Below are positions 53,323 through 63,794 of a DNA stretch of 64,000 nucleotides, one piece after another. The translations under genes were made by a program, and so were the position numbers. How positions within the stretch are numbered: the stretch's first letter is position 1; every line of letters begins with the position of its first letter. The stretch covers positions 309,037 to 373,036 of the forward strand of contig NZ_RDQR01000001.1 of assembly GCF_003703835.1 (NCBI RefSeq), written 5' to 3'. Source of the DNA: Auritidibacter ignavus (GTDB lineage: Bacteria; Actinomycetota; Actinomycetes; Actinomycetales; Micrococcaceae). The notes under the pieces are model-generated. The model did not search any database. It was not told the origin of the DNA and saw nothing but the letters and a program-made list of their open reading frames with translations.

Positions 53323-53994
53323 ATGAAGGCGCTGAGCCCGCATCAGACCGATAAACACGCCAGCTGGGCTTTTGCAGAAGCCCGCCCTGTCGAGGACGAG
53401 GTGATGCTCACAGCGCGTGAACGTTCCGAAGAACTCGGAATCCGGGCCGTGACCGAAGGCACCGCCTCGTTGTTGACTGTCCTCGCGGCCACCAAGGCCC
53501 CCCGGACGATAGTAGAGCTAGGTACCGGCGCTGGGGTGTCCGGGTTGTCGTTGATGCGTGGAGCACCACGAGGTGCAGTTCTGACCACATTGGATCCCGA
53601 CGCTGAGGCTCAACGCAGTGCTCGGGAGAGCTTCGTCGCCGGTGGGTACGTTCCTTCGCAAACCCGGTTGATTACCGGTCGCGGTCGCACCGTTTTACCC
53701 CGGCTATCAACGGGTGCTTATGACCTGGTCTTTATTGATACCGACCCGCTGGTCTTGGGTTTCCATGTAGAACAGTCCGCCCGACTTTTGCGTCCGGGCG
53801 GACTATTGGTGATCAACGACGCCTTTGATGGTGATCGCGTGCCACGTCCTGCGGTCCGTGACCAGACCACCGTGGCCTTACGTCAGGCGGGTAAAACACT
53901 GGCTGAACAGACCGATGTCTGGTCGCATTCCACGGTGATTCCCACAGGTTCTGGTGTGTTGATCGCAATCCGCGCTGTAGCTACGCAGGGATGA
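53323..53994 (+). CDS. SAM-dependent O-methyltransferase (type 3 family)
   Basis: The 223-residue protein has the SAM motif IVELGTGAGVSGLSLM near residue 66. An acidic strand LDPDAEAQ lies near 92 and FIDTDPLVLGFHVEQSARLL near 142, the pattern of the catechol/caffeoyl-CoA O-methyltransferase-like family. The substrate is unknown. In mycobacteria and relatives its homologue stands divergent from sigE; here the divergent neighbour is the anti-sigma gene itself. AAAGGAG is a good ribosome site. Confidence 0.85.
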   Translation: MKALSPHQTDKHASWAFAEARPVEDEVMLTARERSEELGIRAVTEGTASLLTVLAATKAPRTIVELGTGAGVSGLSLMRGAPRGAVLTTLDPDAEAQRSARESFVAGGYVPSQTRLITGRGRTVLPRLSTGAYDLVFIDTDPLVLGFHVEQSARLLRPGGLLVINDAFDGDRVPRPAVRDQTTVALRQAGKTLAEQTDVWSHSTVIPTGSGVLIAIRAVATQG

Positions 53995-54001
53995 GATGCT
54001 G

Positions 54002-54172
54002 CTACTTCGCCAGGACCTGCTCCAGGGCGTCTTTGAGCGCTTGAGCTTCTTCGTCGTTGAGCTCCACGACGAGACGGCCTCCCCCGTCAGCAGGGATCCG
54101 CATCACGAGTTTGCGGGGCTCCCGGGTTACTTCCAATACACCGTCTCCGGTTCGTGGTTTCATCGCTGCCAT
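54002..54172 (-). CDS. DUF3117 family small protein
   Basis: A 56-residue frame reads MAAMKPRTGDGVLEVTREPR at its start, then MRIPADGGGRLVVELND, ending EQVLAK. This is the strongly conserved actinobacterial DUF3117 protein of unknown function. AAGGGAACTGAGA lies just upstream of the ATG. It is downstream of the DivIVA-like gene on the same strand and converges with the methyltransferase (stops eight bases apart). Confidence 0.92.
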   Translation of the reverse strand: MAAMKPRTGDGVLEVTREPRKLVMRIPADGGGRLVVELNDEEAQALKDALEQVLAK

Positions 54173-54216
54173 ACAGTCTCAGTTCCCTTCTGGTTTACTA
54201 CTCACAGCGCTGGCGA

Positions 54217-54567
54217 CTACTGATCCGACTGGGGAGTTGCCGAGCGTTCGTCGGTAACCGGTACAGTTCCACCCAGCTCAATGATCTTACGGTCGCGTTC
54301 GGCCAGAGCCTCAGTTAGTCGATCCAGCACCTGGTCCACTTGATCTGCCCGATATCCTCGCAACGCCGTCGAAAAACGTATCTGGTCAATGTCGTCGGGA
54401 CGGAGCCGATCAGCCGGCGGGACTAACACCGGTGGAAGGGCCCGCTCGGGTTCGGCCAACGGGCGAACCAGATGGCGAACCTGCGGCTTGGCCAGCGCCA
54501 ACGCAATCGCAGCAACGACCACGACCCCCAGTGCAAGGATTTCAATCAAGAACAGATTTACGCCCAT
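54217..54567 (-). CDS. Membrane-anchored DivIVA-domain protein
   Basis: The 116-residue protein has one N-terminal membrane helix (residues 5-27). A short linker is followed by a DivIVA-like segment, RFSTALRGYRADQVDQVLDRL near 75, ending in a short coiled coil. It is much shorter than Wag31/DivIVA and probably a small envelope-associated relative. It lies between the LOG-family gene (35-base gap) and DUF3117 on one strand, likely an operon. Confidence 0.82.
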   Translation of the reverse strand: MGVNLFLIEILALGVVVVAAIALALAKPQVRHLVRPLAEPERALPPVLVPPADRLRPDDIDQIRFSTALRGYRADQVDQVLDRLTEALAERDRKIIELGGTVPVTDERSATPQSDQ

Positions 54568-54602
54568 GTTCCTAGTATCTCATGAACTCCCCTTGGATAT
54601 CG

Positions 54603-55415
54603 CTACCTATTGTGGGCACGGAGCTGTTCTCGAACTTCATCGACGGTGTCCACCACGCAGAAGAGGTCCAGATCAGTGGGGTCGATCGTTCCCGATCCGA
54701 CAAGTTGATGCTCCATCCACTCCACCAATGATCCCCAGAATTCGCGTCCCACTAACACGACGGGAAACGCCCTGACCTTTCCGGTTTGAACCAACGTGAG
54801 CGCTTCAAAGAGCTCGTCAAGGGTCCCCATTCCGCCCGGTAGCACCACGAATCCCCGGGAATACTTCAAAAACATCAACTTGCGGACGAAGAAATAGCGG
54901 AAGTTGATCCCAAGGCTCAAGTACTGGTTGAGCCCCTGTTCCCGGGGCAATTCAATGCCGAGCCCGATGGAATCCCCCTCGGCCTGCCAAGCGCCCCGGT
55001 TGGCTGCTTCCATCACGCCAGGTCCCCCACCGGTGATCACGGCGTAGCCTTCTTGCACCAGCATCTGGCCGATCTCCATTCCCAACTCATACCCGAGGCT
55101 ACCTTCGGAGAGGCGAGCGGAGCCAAAGACCGAAATAGCAGGACCGGTTCCCGCCAACGCCCCGAAACCTTCAACCAGCTCTCCCTGCATACGCAAGACG
55201 CGCCAGGCGTCTGAGGACGGCGGATCGATGTTATGCCTGTGGGACGATTTGGCTCCCTCGGATTCGAATAACAACTCGTCAAACGTCGGTTCGTCTCGTC
55301 GTTGTTGTCCTAACACCTGAGGGCCACGGCGAACCCGTTGCTGGGACAGTTCATCGTCGGCAGATCCTCGGGAAGAGCAAGTAGTCATGACTGCCACTTT
55401 AGCGAGATCTGACAT
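54603..55415 (-). CDS. LOG-family protein (TIGR00730 Rossmann fold, nucleotide 5'-monophosphate phosphoribohydrolase)
   Basis: The family motif PGGMGTLDELFEAL is near residue 195, with GGGPGVMEAANRGA near 128 and FGSARLSEGS near 93. Such proteins cleave nucleoside 5'-monophosphates, including cytokinin precursors. The first 60 residues are a Gln/Arg-rich extension. Starts at 55415 and 55388 are both possible; TAAAGT lies eight bases before the second, which would be leaderless. It is divergent from the lipoprotein gene with a nine-base gap. Confidence 0.88.
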   Translation of the reverse strand: MSDLAKVAVMTTCSSRGSADDELSQQRVRRGPQVLGQQRRDEPTFDELLFESEGAKSSHRHNIDPPSSDAWRVLRMQGELVEGFGALAGTGPAISVFGSARLSEGSLGYELGMEIGQMLVQEGYAVITGGGPGVMEAANRGAWQAEGDSIGLGIELPREQGLNQYLSLGINFRYFFVRKLMFLKYSRGFVVLPGGMGTLDELFEALTLVQTGKVRAFPVVLVGREFWGSLVEWMEHQLVGSGTIDPTDLDLFCVVDTVDEVREQLRAHNR

Positions 55416-55424
55416 ACTTTAACC

Positions 55425-56498
55425 GTGCCCTTTGATCCGTCCTCATTGAGCCTGCCAACCTCTCAGCCGATGTTACGCTCACCCCACCCTGCTATGTCCT
55501 CAGCACAGGCGCTGCCTGCGCTTGGGTCGCTTCTGGCGCTCGTGCTAACTGGTTGTGGCGATCCCGAAGAACCGCTGACTCCAGGCCCAGCCCCAGAGGA
55601 CAGCGTGGTAGTGGCTGTGGGAGTCGACGCGCCCGGCTTGAGCTCGGGGACAGAGCCATCTAATGTCACCGGTTCCGAAGCGGATTTAGCCTCCCGGTTG
55701 GTCACTGAGAAACAGGTCGTGGACGACGAATCAGAACTGTCGTGGGCTCGCTTAGCCCACGCCACCAGCCAGCAGGCTACCTCCATGCTCACCACCGGCG
55801 AGGCGGATCTGGTCATCGCGCGCCAACGAGTTCCTGACACCAGCGATGGCGTCCAGTGGGCTGGCCCTTACGCCACGATCTCACCAGCATTAATCACCGC
55901 GTCTCAGCCAGTGCCCAACGATAACGCGACACCAACTGCCACGAGCTCTTCCAAGGAATCGGAGCAACTGATTGGTCCGGTCACGATTTCAGATCTGTCC
56001 GATCTCAATGACGCCAGTGTGTGTATTGTGGCAGGATCAAGCGCTGACATTGATGATCACCCCGGTCGCGAAATCACGGTCCAGAATACCTACGGTGAGT
56101 GCGCCACCGGGTTGGAATCGGGTCGATACGACGCCGTGGCCGGGGACGACCTGGCCTTGGCTGGCCTGTTTTCTGAGGATGCACTTCCTGCGGAAGCCTA
56201 TTTTTATTCCTGGGACGAACTGCTCGAGGCCTCGCAGAGCGCTGGAAACGAGGATCCTGTGGACGCACTTCCCGACGAGTTGACTGAGTCGTCGTTCTAT
56301 TGGGTCGGATTCGCACCGGAGACCACCGGCTGTATCGCAACCACCCAGGCAATCAGTCAGGATCTGACCGACGGAGAGCTCGAATCACTCCTCGACCACT
56401 CCGGGTTCCCTGGTGGTTACACTCTCCAACTACCTCAGGCCACTGATATCACCACCGAATACTGCTCAGAAACACCCGATGAGGATGAGCAGAAGTAG
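55425..56498 (+). CDS. Amino-acid-type solute-binding lipoprotein (family 3-like), unassigned ligand
   Basis: The 357-residue exported lipoprotein has lipobox LTGC near residue 43-46, followed by a Pro/Glu linker. The rest resembles a periplasmic binding protein of family 3: VAVGVDAPGLSS near 65, ADLVIARQRVPDT near 127, GPYATISPALI near 147, SGRYDAVAGDDLALAG near 235. It is acidic. No ABC permease or ATPase is adjacent, so it is an orphan binding protein or a sensor. The start is uncertain: a GTG at 55425 may be leaderless (TACTTT just upstream), or an ATG at 55473 gives a shorter signal peptide. Confidence 0.7.
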   Translation: MPFDPSSLSLPTSQPMLRSPHPAMSSAQALPALGSLLALVLTGCGDPEEPLTPGPAPEDSVVVAVGVDAPGLSSGTEPSNVTGSEADLASRLVTEKQVVDDESELSWARLAHATSQQATSMLTTGEADLVIARQRVPDTSDGVQWAGPYATISPALITASQPVPNDNATPTATSSSKESEQLIGPVTISDLSDLNDASVCIVAGSSADIDDHPGREITVQNTYGECATGLESGRYDAVAGDDLALAGLFSEDALPAEAYFYSWDELLEASQSAGNEDPVDALPDELTESSFYWVGFAPETTGCIATTQAISQDLTDGELESLLDHSGFPGGYTLQLPQATDITTEYCSETPDEDEQK

Positions 56499-56532
56499 CC
56501 ACGGTCCAACGCGGCTATTGTTCTAGATACAC

Positions 56533-56589
56533 TTCAGGCCGTGCCCTTGACCCGCCATCGAAGTGGGCTACCAAGGAACACGGCCTGAA
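56533..56589. terminator. Long hairpin between the convergent lipoprotein and rpf genes
   Basis: TTCAGGCCGTG (56533-56543) and CACGGCCTGAA (56579-56589) are perfect inverted repeats. Shorter inner pairings (CCTTG with CAAGG, CCCG with TGGG) extend the stem. It probably serves both genes. Confidence 0.75.
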
Positions 56590-56622
56590 ACAACGCGTCT
56601 ACCCCTGCGGGACGGTCGCTCC

Positions 56623-57842
<1,220 letters not shown>

Positions 57843-57885
57843 GCCCCGACTGTCCGGTGCGGTCGAGGCACGGGACAGTCGGGGC
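57843..57885 (-). terminator. Citrate synthase terminator
   Basis: GCCCCGACTGTCC (57843-57855) and GGACAGTCGGGGC (57873-57885) form a perfect 13-bp stem with a 17-base loop, just downstream of the gltA stop. Confidence 0.8.
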
Positions 57886-57911
57886 CTGACAAAGTATCGC
57901 GGAAGATGCCC

Positions 57912-59195
57912 CTAGGCGCCCGGGTAATGGCGCTCGTCTTCGCCCACGTAGATCTGACGTGGGCGACCGATGCGCTTGACCGGATCCTGCATCATTTCAC
58001 GCCACTGGGCGATCCAGCCGGGCAAGCGACCTAGCGCAAACAGAACAGTAAACATCCGCTCTGGGAAGCCCATAGCTTTGTAGATCAGACCGGTGTAGAA
58101 GTCCACGTTGGGATACAGCTTGCGCTCGATGAAGTAGTCATCAGCCAGGGCCTTTTCTTCCAGGCGCATGGCAATGTCGAGCAACTCGTCATTACCGCCC
58201 AGCTTAGACAAGATCTTCTCGGCGGTGGACTTTACGATACGGGCACGCGGGTCGTAGTTCTTGTAGACACGGTGACCGAAGCCCATCAAACGGACGCCGT
58301 CTTCTTTGTTCTTGACCTTTTCCATGAACTGCTCAGGGGTAGCCCCAGATGCTTGGATCTCACGCAGCATGTTCAGCACTGCTTCGTTAGCACCCCCGTG
58401 CAACGGGCCGAACAGGGCGTTAATACCTGCCGAGACCGAAGCGAAGATATTGGCATTGGCCGAGCCGACCAAACGTACGGTGGAGGTCGAACAGTTTTGC
58501 TCGTGATCAGCGTGCAGGATCAAGAGCATGTCCAGAGCGTCGGTCATATCGTGGTCCAGCTCGTAGGGCTCAGCCGGAACGCCAAAGCATAGTCGGAGGA
58601 AGTTCTCCACGTAGTTTAGCGAGTTATCCGGGTAGAGCATCGGCTGGCCAATCGCCTTTTTATAGGCGTAAGAGGCAATCACCGGAACTTTCGACATCAA
58701 GCGGATGGTGGAGATGTGGACCTGTTCCTCGTCGAAGGGATCCAGTGAATCAGCATAGAAGGTGGACAGTGCTGAAACAGCCGAGGACAGCACGGCCATC
58801 GGATGAGCGTCCCGCGGGAAGCCGGAGAAGAAATCCTTGATGTCTTCGTGCAACATCGTATGACGGCGAATATTGTCGTCCCAGGCCTGCAATTGGCTGG
58901 CTGAGGGCAGTTCGCCGTAGATCAACAGGTACGAGACTTCCAAAAACGAGGAGTGCTTGGCTAGTTCCTCGATCGGATAGCCCCGGTAGCGCAAAATTCC
59001 GTTGTCACCATCGATATAGGTGATCTCTGAGCGGGTATTTGCGGTGTTCATGAATCCAGGATCGTAGGTGACGGTCCCGGTTTCTTTGAGCAACGGTGCG
59101 ATGTTGATGCCGTTGTTTCCGACGGTCGCCTTCTCGAGGTTGAGCTCGAGGTTGTCAGCGCCGAGATTCAGCGTGGCTTGATCATTCCCACTCAT
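57912..59195 (-). CDS. gltA: Citrate synthase (type II, hexameric-like)
   Basis: The 427-residue enzyme carries the family active-site regions FGPLHGGANEAVLNML near residue 265 and MGFGHRVYKNYDPRA near 305, with the N-terminal beta-sheet extension of type II enzymes (TYDPGFMNT, YIDGDNGILRYRGYPIEELA). It joins acetyl-CoA and oxaloacetate to start the citric acid cycle. A strong AGGGAGAA precedes the ATG. It is a single-gene unit with its own terminator and a promoter flanked by inverted repeats. Confidence 0.96.
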   Translation of the reverse strand: MSGNDQATLNLGADNLELNLEKATVGNNGINIAPLLKETGTVTYDPGFMNTANTRSEITYIDGDNGILRYRGYPIEELAKHSSFLEVSYLLIYGELPSASQLQAWDDNIRRHTMLHEDIKDFFSGFPRDAHPMAVLSSAVSALSTFYADSLDPFDEEQVHISTIRLMSKVPVIASYAYKKAIGQPMLYPDNSLNYVENFLRLCFGVPAEPYELDHDMTDALDMLLILHADHEQNCSTSTVRLVGSANANIFASVSAGINALFGPLHGGANEAVLNMLREIQASGATPEQFMEKVKNKEDGVRLMGFGHRVYKNYDPRARIVKSTAEKILSKLGGNDELLDIAMRLEEKALADDYFIERKLYPNVDFYTGLIYKAMGFPERMFTVLFALGRLPGWIAQWREMMQDPVKRIGRPRQIYVGEDERHYPGA

Positions 59196-59245
59196 TGGTG
59201 CTTCTCCCTCATCAGGTGTGTTTGAGGATCACGATGTGCCACAGA

Positions 59246-59291
59246 CATTGTTGGGCACGACACATTCAACATGTATAACTTACCAACAATG
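59246..59291 (-). promoter_or_regulatory. Inverted repeats flanking the gltA -10 region
   Basis: CATTGTTGG (59246-59254) and CCAACAATG (59283-59291) are perfect inverted repeats 28 bases apart. Between them on the minus strand lies a -10-like TATACA (59272-59277). The paired sites around the promoter suggest repressor binding. No regulator is assigned. Confidence 0.4.
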
Positions 59292-59356
59292 GGTAGAAAA
59301 TAACGATTCTTACTCCGTCATCTAGGTCATCTTGACCGAGTTCGACAGCCGGAGTC

Positions 59357-60496
59357 CTAAAGGCCCACGCTGATACGGTGAGCTGAGACCGCCACCACGT
59401 CGTCCGGGGCGGTGATCGACAACCGCACGTACCCATTGCCAGCCTCAGAATAAAAGACTCCTGGCCCGGTGACGATACCGGCATCAGCGAAGCGTCGCAC
59501 TAAGTCCCAAGAATCTTGCGAGGTCGCCGAATCCGCGGTTCGTCCCGGTTGGCACACCCAGAGGTACAGCCCGGCTTCGGAGCCGTGAACCTCCAACCCA
59601 GCCTGGCGCAGAGCCGACATCAGCTGACCGCGACGGGTTCGATAGCGGGCCTTTTGCACCGCCACGTGTTCGTCGTCGTTCAAGGCCGCCACCATGGCGG
59701 CTTGCAGTGGGCCGGGCACGACCATTCCGGCATGCTTGCGAATATTGATCAGCTCAGCGATCAGCGTGGGGTCCCCGGCAATGAAGGCTGCTCGGTAGCC
59801 GGCCATGTTGGACTGCTTTGATAAGGAATACACGCTCAAAACCCCACGGAGATCACCTTGTGTCACAACGGGGTCGAGAATGGAGGGAACGCGATGATCT
59901 TCCCAGTGGTCCCAGCCCAGTTCGGCGTAGCACTCATCGTTGGCGATCACTGCGCCGAGCTGGCGGGCGTGGTCTACGGTGCGGGACAGCTGGTCGCGGT
60001 CCAGAACGTCCCCGGTGGGGTTGGCTGGAGAATTTAGCCAGACCAGTTTCACCCGCGCTGCGGTCTCAGCGTCCACCGTTGCGAGGTCGTCGGTGGGGAT
60101 GGAGACTGCTCCAGCCAGTCGTGCACCGATGTCATAAGTCGGATAGGAGATCCGAGGGCGGACCACGACATCACCGGGCCCTAGTCCTAACATCAAGGGT
60201 AGCCAGGCCACTAGTTCCTTGGACCCAACGGTCGCCGCGGTGTGTTCGGGACCAAGCTCTGGAACGTTGCGGCGTCGGGCGTACCACTCAGCAATAGCTC
60301 GACGCAGGTGGTCGTCTCCGCCAGCAACGGGGTATCCAGGCCAGTTACTGGCCTGCACCAGCGCCTGCTGGATAAAGTCCGGGACTGGATCGACTGGGGA
60401 GCCGATCGACAGATCGCAGACGCCGTCAGGATGTTGTTCTGCCCGCTGCCGATAGGGCGTGAGTTCTTCCCAAGGATAAACCGGAAGTTTGACCAT
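59357..60496 (-). CDS. dapC: Succinyldiaminopimelate transaminase
   Basis: The 379-residue PLP aminotransferase has DLSIGSPVDPVPDF near residue 28, LVWLNSPANPTGDV near 152 and the PLP lysine in SLSKQSNMAGYRAAF near 225. The actinobacterial DapC acts in the lysine/diaminopimelate branch. Position directly after fdxA (11-base gap) is the usual actinobacterial arrangement and supports DapC over other class I aminotransferases. Confidence 0.88.
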   Translation of the reverse strand: MVKLPVYPWEELTPYRQRAEQHPDGVCDLSIGSPVDPVPDFIQQALVQASNWPGYPVAGGDDHLRRAIAEWYARRRNVPELGPEHTAATVGSKELVAWLPLMLGLGPGDVVVRPRISYPTYDIGARLAGAVSIPTDDLATVDAETAARVKLVWLNSPANPTGDVLDRDQLSRTVDHARQLGAVIANDECYAELGWDHWEDHRVPSILDPVVTQGDLRGVLSVYSLSKQSNMAGYRAAFIAGDPTLIAELINIRKHAGMVVPGPLQAAMVAALNDDEHVAVQKARYRTRRGQLMSALRQAGLEVHGSEAGLYLWVCQPGRTADSATSQDSWDLVRRFADAGIVTGPGVFYSEAGNGYVRLSITAPDDVVAVSAHRISVGL

Positions 60497-60507
60497 CTGT
60501 GGCTTCT

Positions 60508-60825
60508 TTAGGCTTGGGGCGGAAGTGCCGCGATAAGGGGGTGATCTTTCGGGATGACTCCCATTTTGGCAGCACCTCCGGGCGAGCCGAGATCGTCAAA
60601 GAATTCTACGTTGGCGTCGTAATAGTCTTCCCATTCTTCGGGAAGATCATCTTCGTAGTAGATGGCCTCGACCGGGCATACTGGCTCACACGCCCCACAG
60701 TCCACACACTCGTCTGGGTGAATGTAGAGGCTCCGTTCACCTTCGTAAATGCAGTCGACGGGGCACTCATCGATGCAGGCACGGTCCTTCACATCGACGC
60801 ATGGCAACGCGATGACGTAAGTCAT
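60508..60825 (-). CDS. fdxA: Seven-iron ferredoxin (FdxA)
   Basis: The 105-residue ferredoxin has two cysteine clusters: CVDVKDRACIDECPVDC near residues 9-25 and CVDCGACEPVC near 40-50. This is consistent with [3Fe-4S] and [4Fe-4S] centres. The acidic C-terminal part is typical of mycobacterial FdxA. It is an electron carrier in the cytoplasm and is co-directional with dapC. Confidence 0.93.
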   Translation of the reverse strand: MTYVIALPCVDVKDRACIDECPVDCIYEGERSLYIHPDECVDCGACEPVCPVEAIYYEDDLPEEWEDYYDANVEFFDDLGSPGGAAKMGVIPKDHPLIAALPPQA

Positions 60826-60906
60826 GAATCATCCTTCGGGAACCTGAGCGGAGCGAAGATCAGCGACAACGTGTCCTCGCTCGAAGGGGTGTGTCGACAA
60901 CCCAGT

Positions 60907-61488
60907 CTAATGCTGTTGTGGCCGATGAGCCCCGTGTGAAGCCGAGGTGTCAGGGCTGGTACTGGAGCATGGCTCGGACTCATGCTGGGCTGTTGACTGC
61001 TGTGTTTTTGCCCCACGTGGGGAGAACAATTGCACCCGCAGGATCACCATGGTCACCACGCCAACAACCGGAATACCAAGCAACCACGCGGCTTCAGCAA
61101 TCACTTCCACCGGCATCATCTGCCAGGCTAGGGCCGAAACCGGCACCGAGAACACATCTGCCCCGGGCCAAAAGGCCATCAGGCAGGCCATCCCGTAGCT
61201 GGCCAGGATGGTCACTGCCGATGCCCAAAGCCGATCAGTAAGACTCGTCAGCCAGAAAGCAGCCAGCACCACCAGACCCAGGGCAAGTACCACGCCCCAC
61301 GGCAGGGCAACGGACCCAATCCAGACCACGTTGAAGTGCACGACATTGCCGAGGAACCCTACAAGCGCTCCGAGACAGACCGCACCCACAGCGGTCACGA
61401 TGGGCTGGCGGAGACTGGGACGATCTCGATCGGTTTCGCCTGCGACCGGCGGTGCCGGTGGGTTCTCTTCGGGTGGAAAAACGGTCAT
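60907..61488 (-). CDS. Four-helix membrane protein of unknown function
   Basis: The 193-residue protein has four predicted membrane helices (about residues 30-50, 55-80, 85-108, 125-150) between polar ends, and no catalytic motif. A similar small membrane gene often lies between typA and fdxA in Micrococcaceae. Function is unknown. It starts 30 bases after the typA stop. Confidence 0.75.
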   Translation of the reverse strand: MTVFPPEENPPAPPVAGETDRDRPSLRQPIVTAVGAVCLGALVGFLGNVVHFNVVWIGSVALPWGVVLALGLVVLAAFWLTSLTDRLWASAVTILASYGMACLMAFWPGADVFSVPVSALAWQMMPVEVIAEAAWLLGIPVVGVVTMVILRVQLFSPRGAKTQQSTAQHESEPCSSTSPDTSASHGAHRPQQH

Positions 61489-61518
61489 GAACTGAATGCG
61501 TCCTGGGTGTGGTGTGGT

Positions 61519-63420
61519 TTAGTCTTTGGCCCGCTGGCGAGCGCGGAAGATCTTGATGCGCTCATGGGCATCCAGCACGACCTTCCGAATACGATTGTCT
61601 TCGGGCGTGACCTCCACGCATTCATCTTCACGCGCGAATTCCAGGGACTCTTCCAAGGTTAAGGTGGCCGGCGGTGTCAGCCCTTCAAAGGATTCCGCCG
61701 AGGCAGCACGCATATTGGTCTGTTTCTTTTCCTTAGTGATATTGACATCCATGTCTTCATTGCGGGAGTTTTCTCCGACGATCATGCCTTCGTAGACGTC
61801 CGCACCGGGCTGGACGAAGAAGGTGCCTCGTTCTTGTAGATTGATCATGGCGAACGGGGTGGCCACCCCACTACGGTCGGCAACCATCGACCCCGAGGAG
61901 CGGTAGCTAATGTCTCCGGCCCAGGGCGCATAACCGTCGGAATACGAGGAGGCGATACCGGCACCATGGGTGTCAGTCAGGAACCGAGTGCGGAATCCGA
62001 TCAGACCGCGGGCGGGGACGGTAAATTCCATGCGCATCCAGCCGGTGCCGTTATTCGTCATCTCCTGCATAATGCCCTTGCGCGAGGCCATCAACTGGGT
62101 TACCGCGCCCATGAACTCTTCGGGGATATCGATCGTCATCCGTTCAATCGGCTCGTGCATCGTGCCGTCAATGGTCTTGGTCACCACCTGGGGCTTACCC
62201 ACCGTGAGCTCAAAGCCTTCACGACGCATCTGCTCTACGAGGACGGCCAGTGCCAGTTCCCCACGGCCCTGCACCTCCCAGGTGTCGGGACGGTCGGTGG
62301 GGAGCACGCGTAGGGAGACGTTACCGATCAGCTCGCGGTCTAGACGGTCCTTAATCTGTCGGGCCGTGACCTTCGCGCCTTTGACCCGTCCGGCCAACGG
62401 GGAGGTGTTGATACCGATGGTCATCGAAATCGCCGGCTCATCGATGGTGATCTGTGGTAGCGGCTTGGGGTGATCCAGATCAGTGAGCGTATCACCAATC
62501 ATAATGTCCTCAATACCAGCCACGGCCACGATCTCACCGGGTCCGGCTTCCTCGGCAGCGACACGTTGCAATCCCTTGGTGGCCAATAGTTCGGTGATCT
62601 TCACGGTTTGTGAACCACCCTGGTACGCCCAGGTGACCTGTTGGTTTTTGCGCAGGGTGCCATTGAAGACGCGCAACAGCGCCAACCGGCCCAAGAAGGG
62701 CGAGGAGTCGAGGTTGGTCACGTGCGCCTGCAGGACTTCGTCCTCGTGGTAGGTCGGGGCCGGGATGCGCTTCATGATGGTGTCGAACAGCGGCTCAAGG
62801 TCTTCGCTATCCGGCAAGTCGCCGTCGGCTGGCTGATTCAGCGAGGCGCGACCGGCTTTACCCGAGGCATAGACCACCGGCACGTCCAAGACCGCATCCA
62901 AGTCGATTTCACGCTCTTCGGCAATATCGGAGGCCAGCCCCAACAGCAGGTCCATCGATTCGGAAACCACACCGTCGATACGCGCATCGCCACGGTCAGT
63001 CTTATTGACCACCAGGATCACCGGCAGGTTGGCTTCCAGCGCTTTGCGCAGGACGAAACGGGTCTGCGGTAGCGGGCCTTCCGAGGCGTCCACGAGCAAT
63101 ACCACACCATCGACCATCGACAGCCCACGTTCTACTTCGCCACCGAAATCGGCGTGGCCGGGAGTATCAATGACGTTAATGGTCACGGTCTCAGCGGTCG
63201 CTGAGGGGCCTGAGTAGAACACAGTGGTGTTCTTGGCCAGAATCGTAATGCCTTTTTCGCGCTCCAGCTCCCCGGAATCCATCACGCGATCTTCGGTCTC
63301 TCCGTGTTCATCAAACGCCCCGGTCTGGCGCAACATGGCATCAACCAGAGTGGTTTTACCGTGGTCAACGTGGGCAACGATGGCAACATTTCGGAGGTCT
63401 TCGCGGTGAGCTAGGGTCAT
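61519..63420 (-). CDS. typA: Translational GTPase TypA/BipA
   Basis: The 633-residue GTPase has G1 AHVDHGKTTLVDAML near residue 15, G2/G3 region DTPGHADFGGEVERGLSMVDG near 84 and NKTDRGDAR near 138. A TypA-specific C-terminal domain follows (GLIGFRTRFLTDTHGAGI near 485). It acts on ribosomes during stress and ribosome assembly. An AAGGA site precedes the ATG. It leads the typA, membrane protein, fdxA, dapC series. Confidence 0.95.
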   Translation of the reverse strand: MTLAHREDLRNVAIVAHVDHGKTTLVDAMLRQTGAFDEHGETEDRVMDSGELEREKGITILAKNTTVFYSGPSATAETVTINVIDTPGHADFGGEVERGLSMVDGVVLLVDASEGPLPQTRFVLRKALEANLPVILVVNKTDRGDARIDGVVSESMDLLLGLASDIAEEREIDLDAVLDVPVVYASGKAGRASLNQPADGDLPDSEDLEPLFDTIMKRIPAPTYHEDEVLQAHVTNLDSSPFLGRLALLRVFNGTLRKNQQVTWAYQGGSQTVKITELLATKGLQRVAAEEAGPGEIVAVAGIEDIMIGDTLTDLDHPKPLPQITIDEPAISMTIGINTSPLAGRVKGAKVTARQIKDRLDRELIGNVSLRVLPTDRPDTWEVQGRGELALAVLVEQMRREGFELTVGKPQVVTKTIDGTMHEPIERMTIDIPEEFMGAVTQLMASRKGIMQEMTNNGTGWMRMEFTVPARGLIGFRTRFLTDTHGAGIASSYSDGYAPWAGDISYRSSGSMVADRSGVATPFAMINLQERGTFFVQPGADVYEGMIVGENSRNEDMDVNITKEKKQTNMRAASAESFEGLTPPATLTLEESLEFAREDECVEVTPEDNRIRKVVLDAHERIKIFRARQRAKD

Positions 63421-63587
63421 CAGCGGGTTATTCCTTCACAGTGGAAAGTCAGTAAAATTTGGCCACAACAGCCGTGCAAATTTTATCAGGTCTGCCCCGA
63501 AGGCCGGTTCGCCCTGTCCATGATACGGGAGAGCACCGAGACTACCAGTGCTGGTGCCACAACGCCTCGCTACAGAGGGAATCCGCT

Positions 63588-63794
63588 ATGACGACACCTT
63601 CCACGACCTCGAGTTCCCCCGGTACTTTTGACCACGGTGCGGGCAAGATCGTGCCCTTGAGCCTGGGGGCAATGGTGGGGTTCATGATTCTCCTCGCGCT
63701 GAATCTTCGAACCTCCGCTACCGCCGTGGGACCGGTTCTCAACGATATTGCCGAGTCGGTGGAGCTCAGCGCGGTGGGCGCCGGCGTGTTAACC
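63588..63794 (+). pseudogene. MFS transporter (CynX/NimT-like) gene, 5' fragment cut by an insertion sequence
   Basis: The first 69 codons are a normal start of a CynX/NimT-type major facilitator: a Ser/Thr-rich N-terminus, then a first helix with LALNLRTSATAVGPVLNDI. An AGGGA site is seven bases upstream of the ATG. At 63795 the coding sequence runs into the terminal repeat of an insertion sequence and stops a few codons later. The rest of the gene, if present, is beyond the window. The transporter is disrupted here. Confidence 0.88.
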
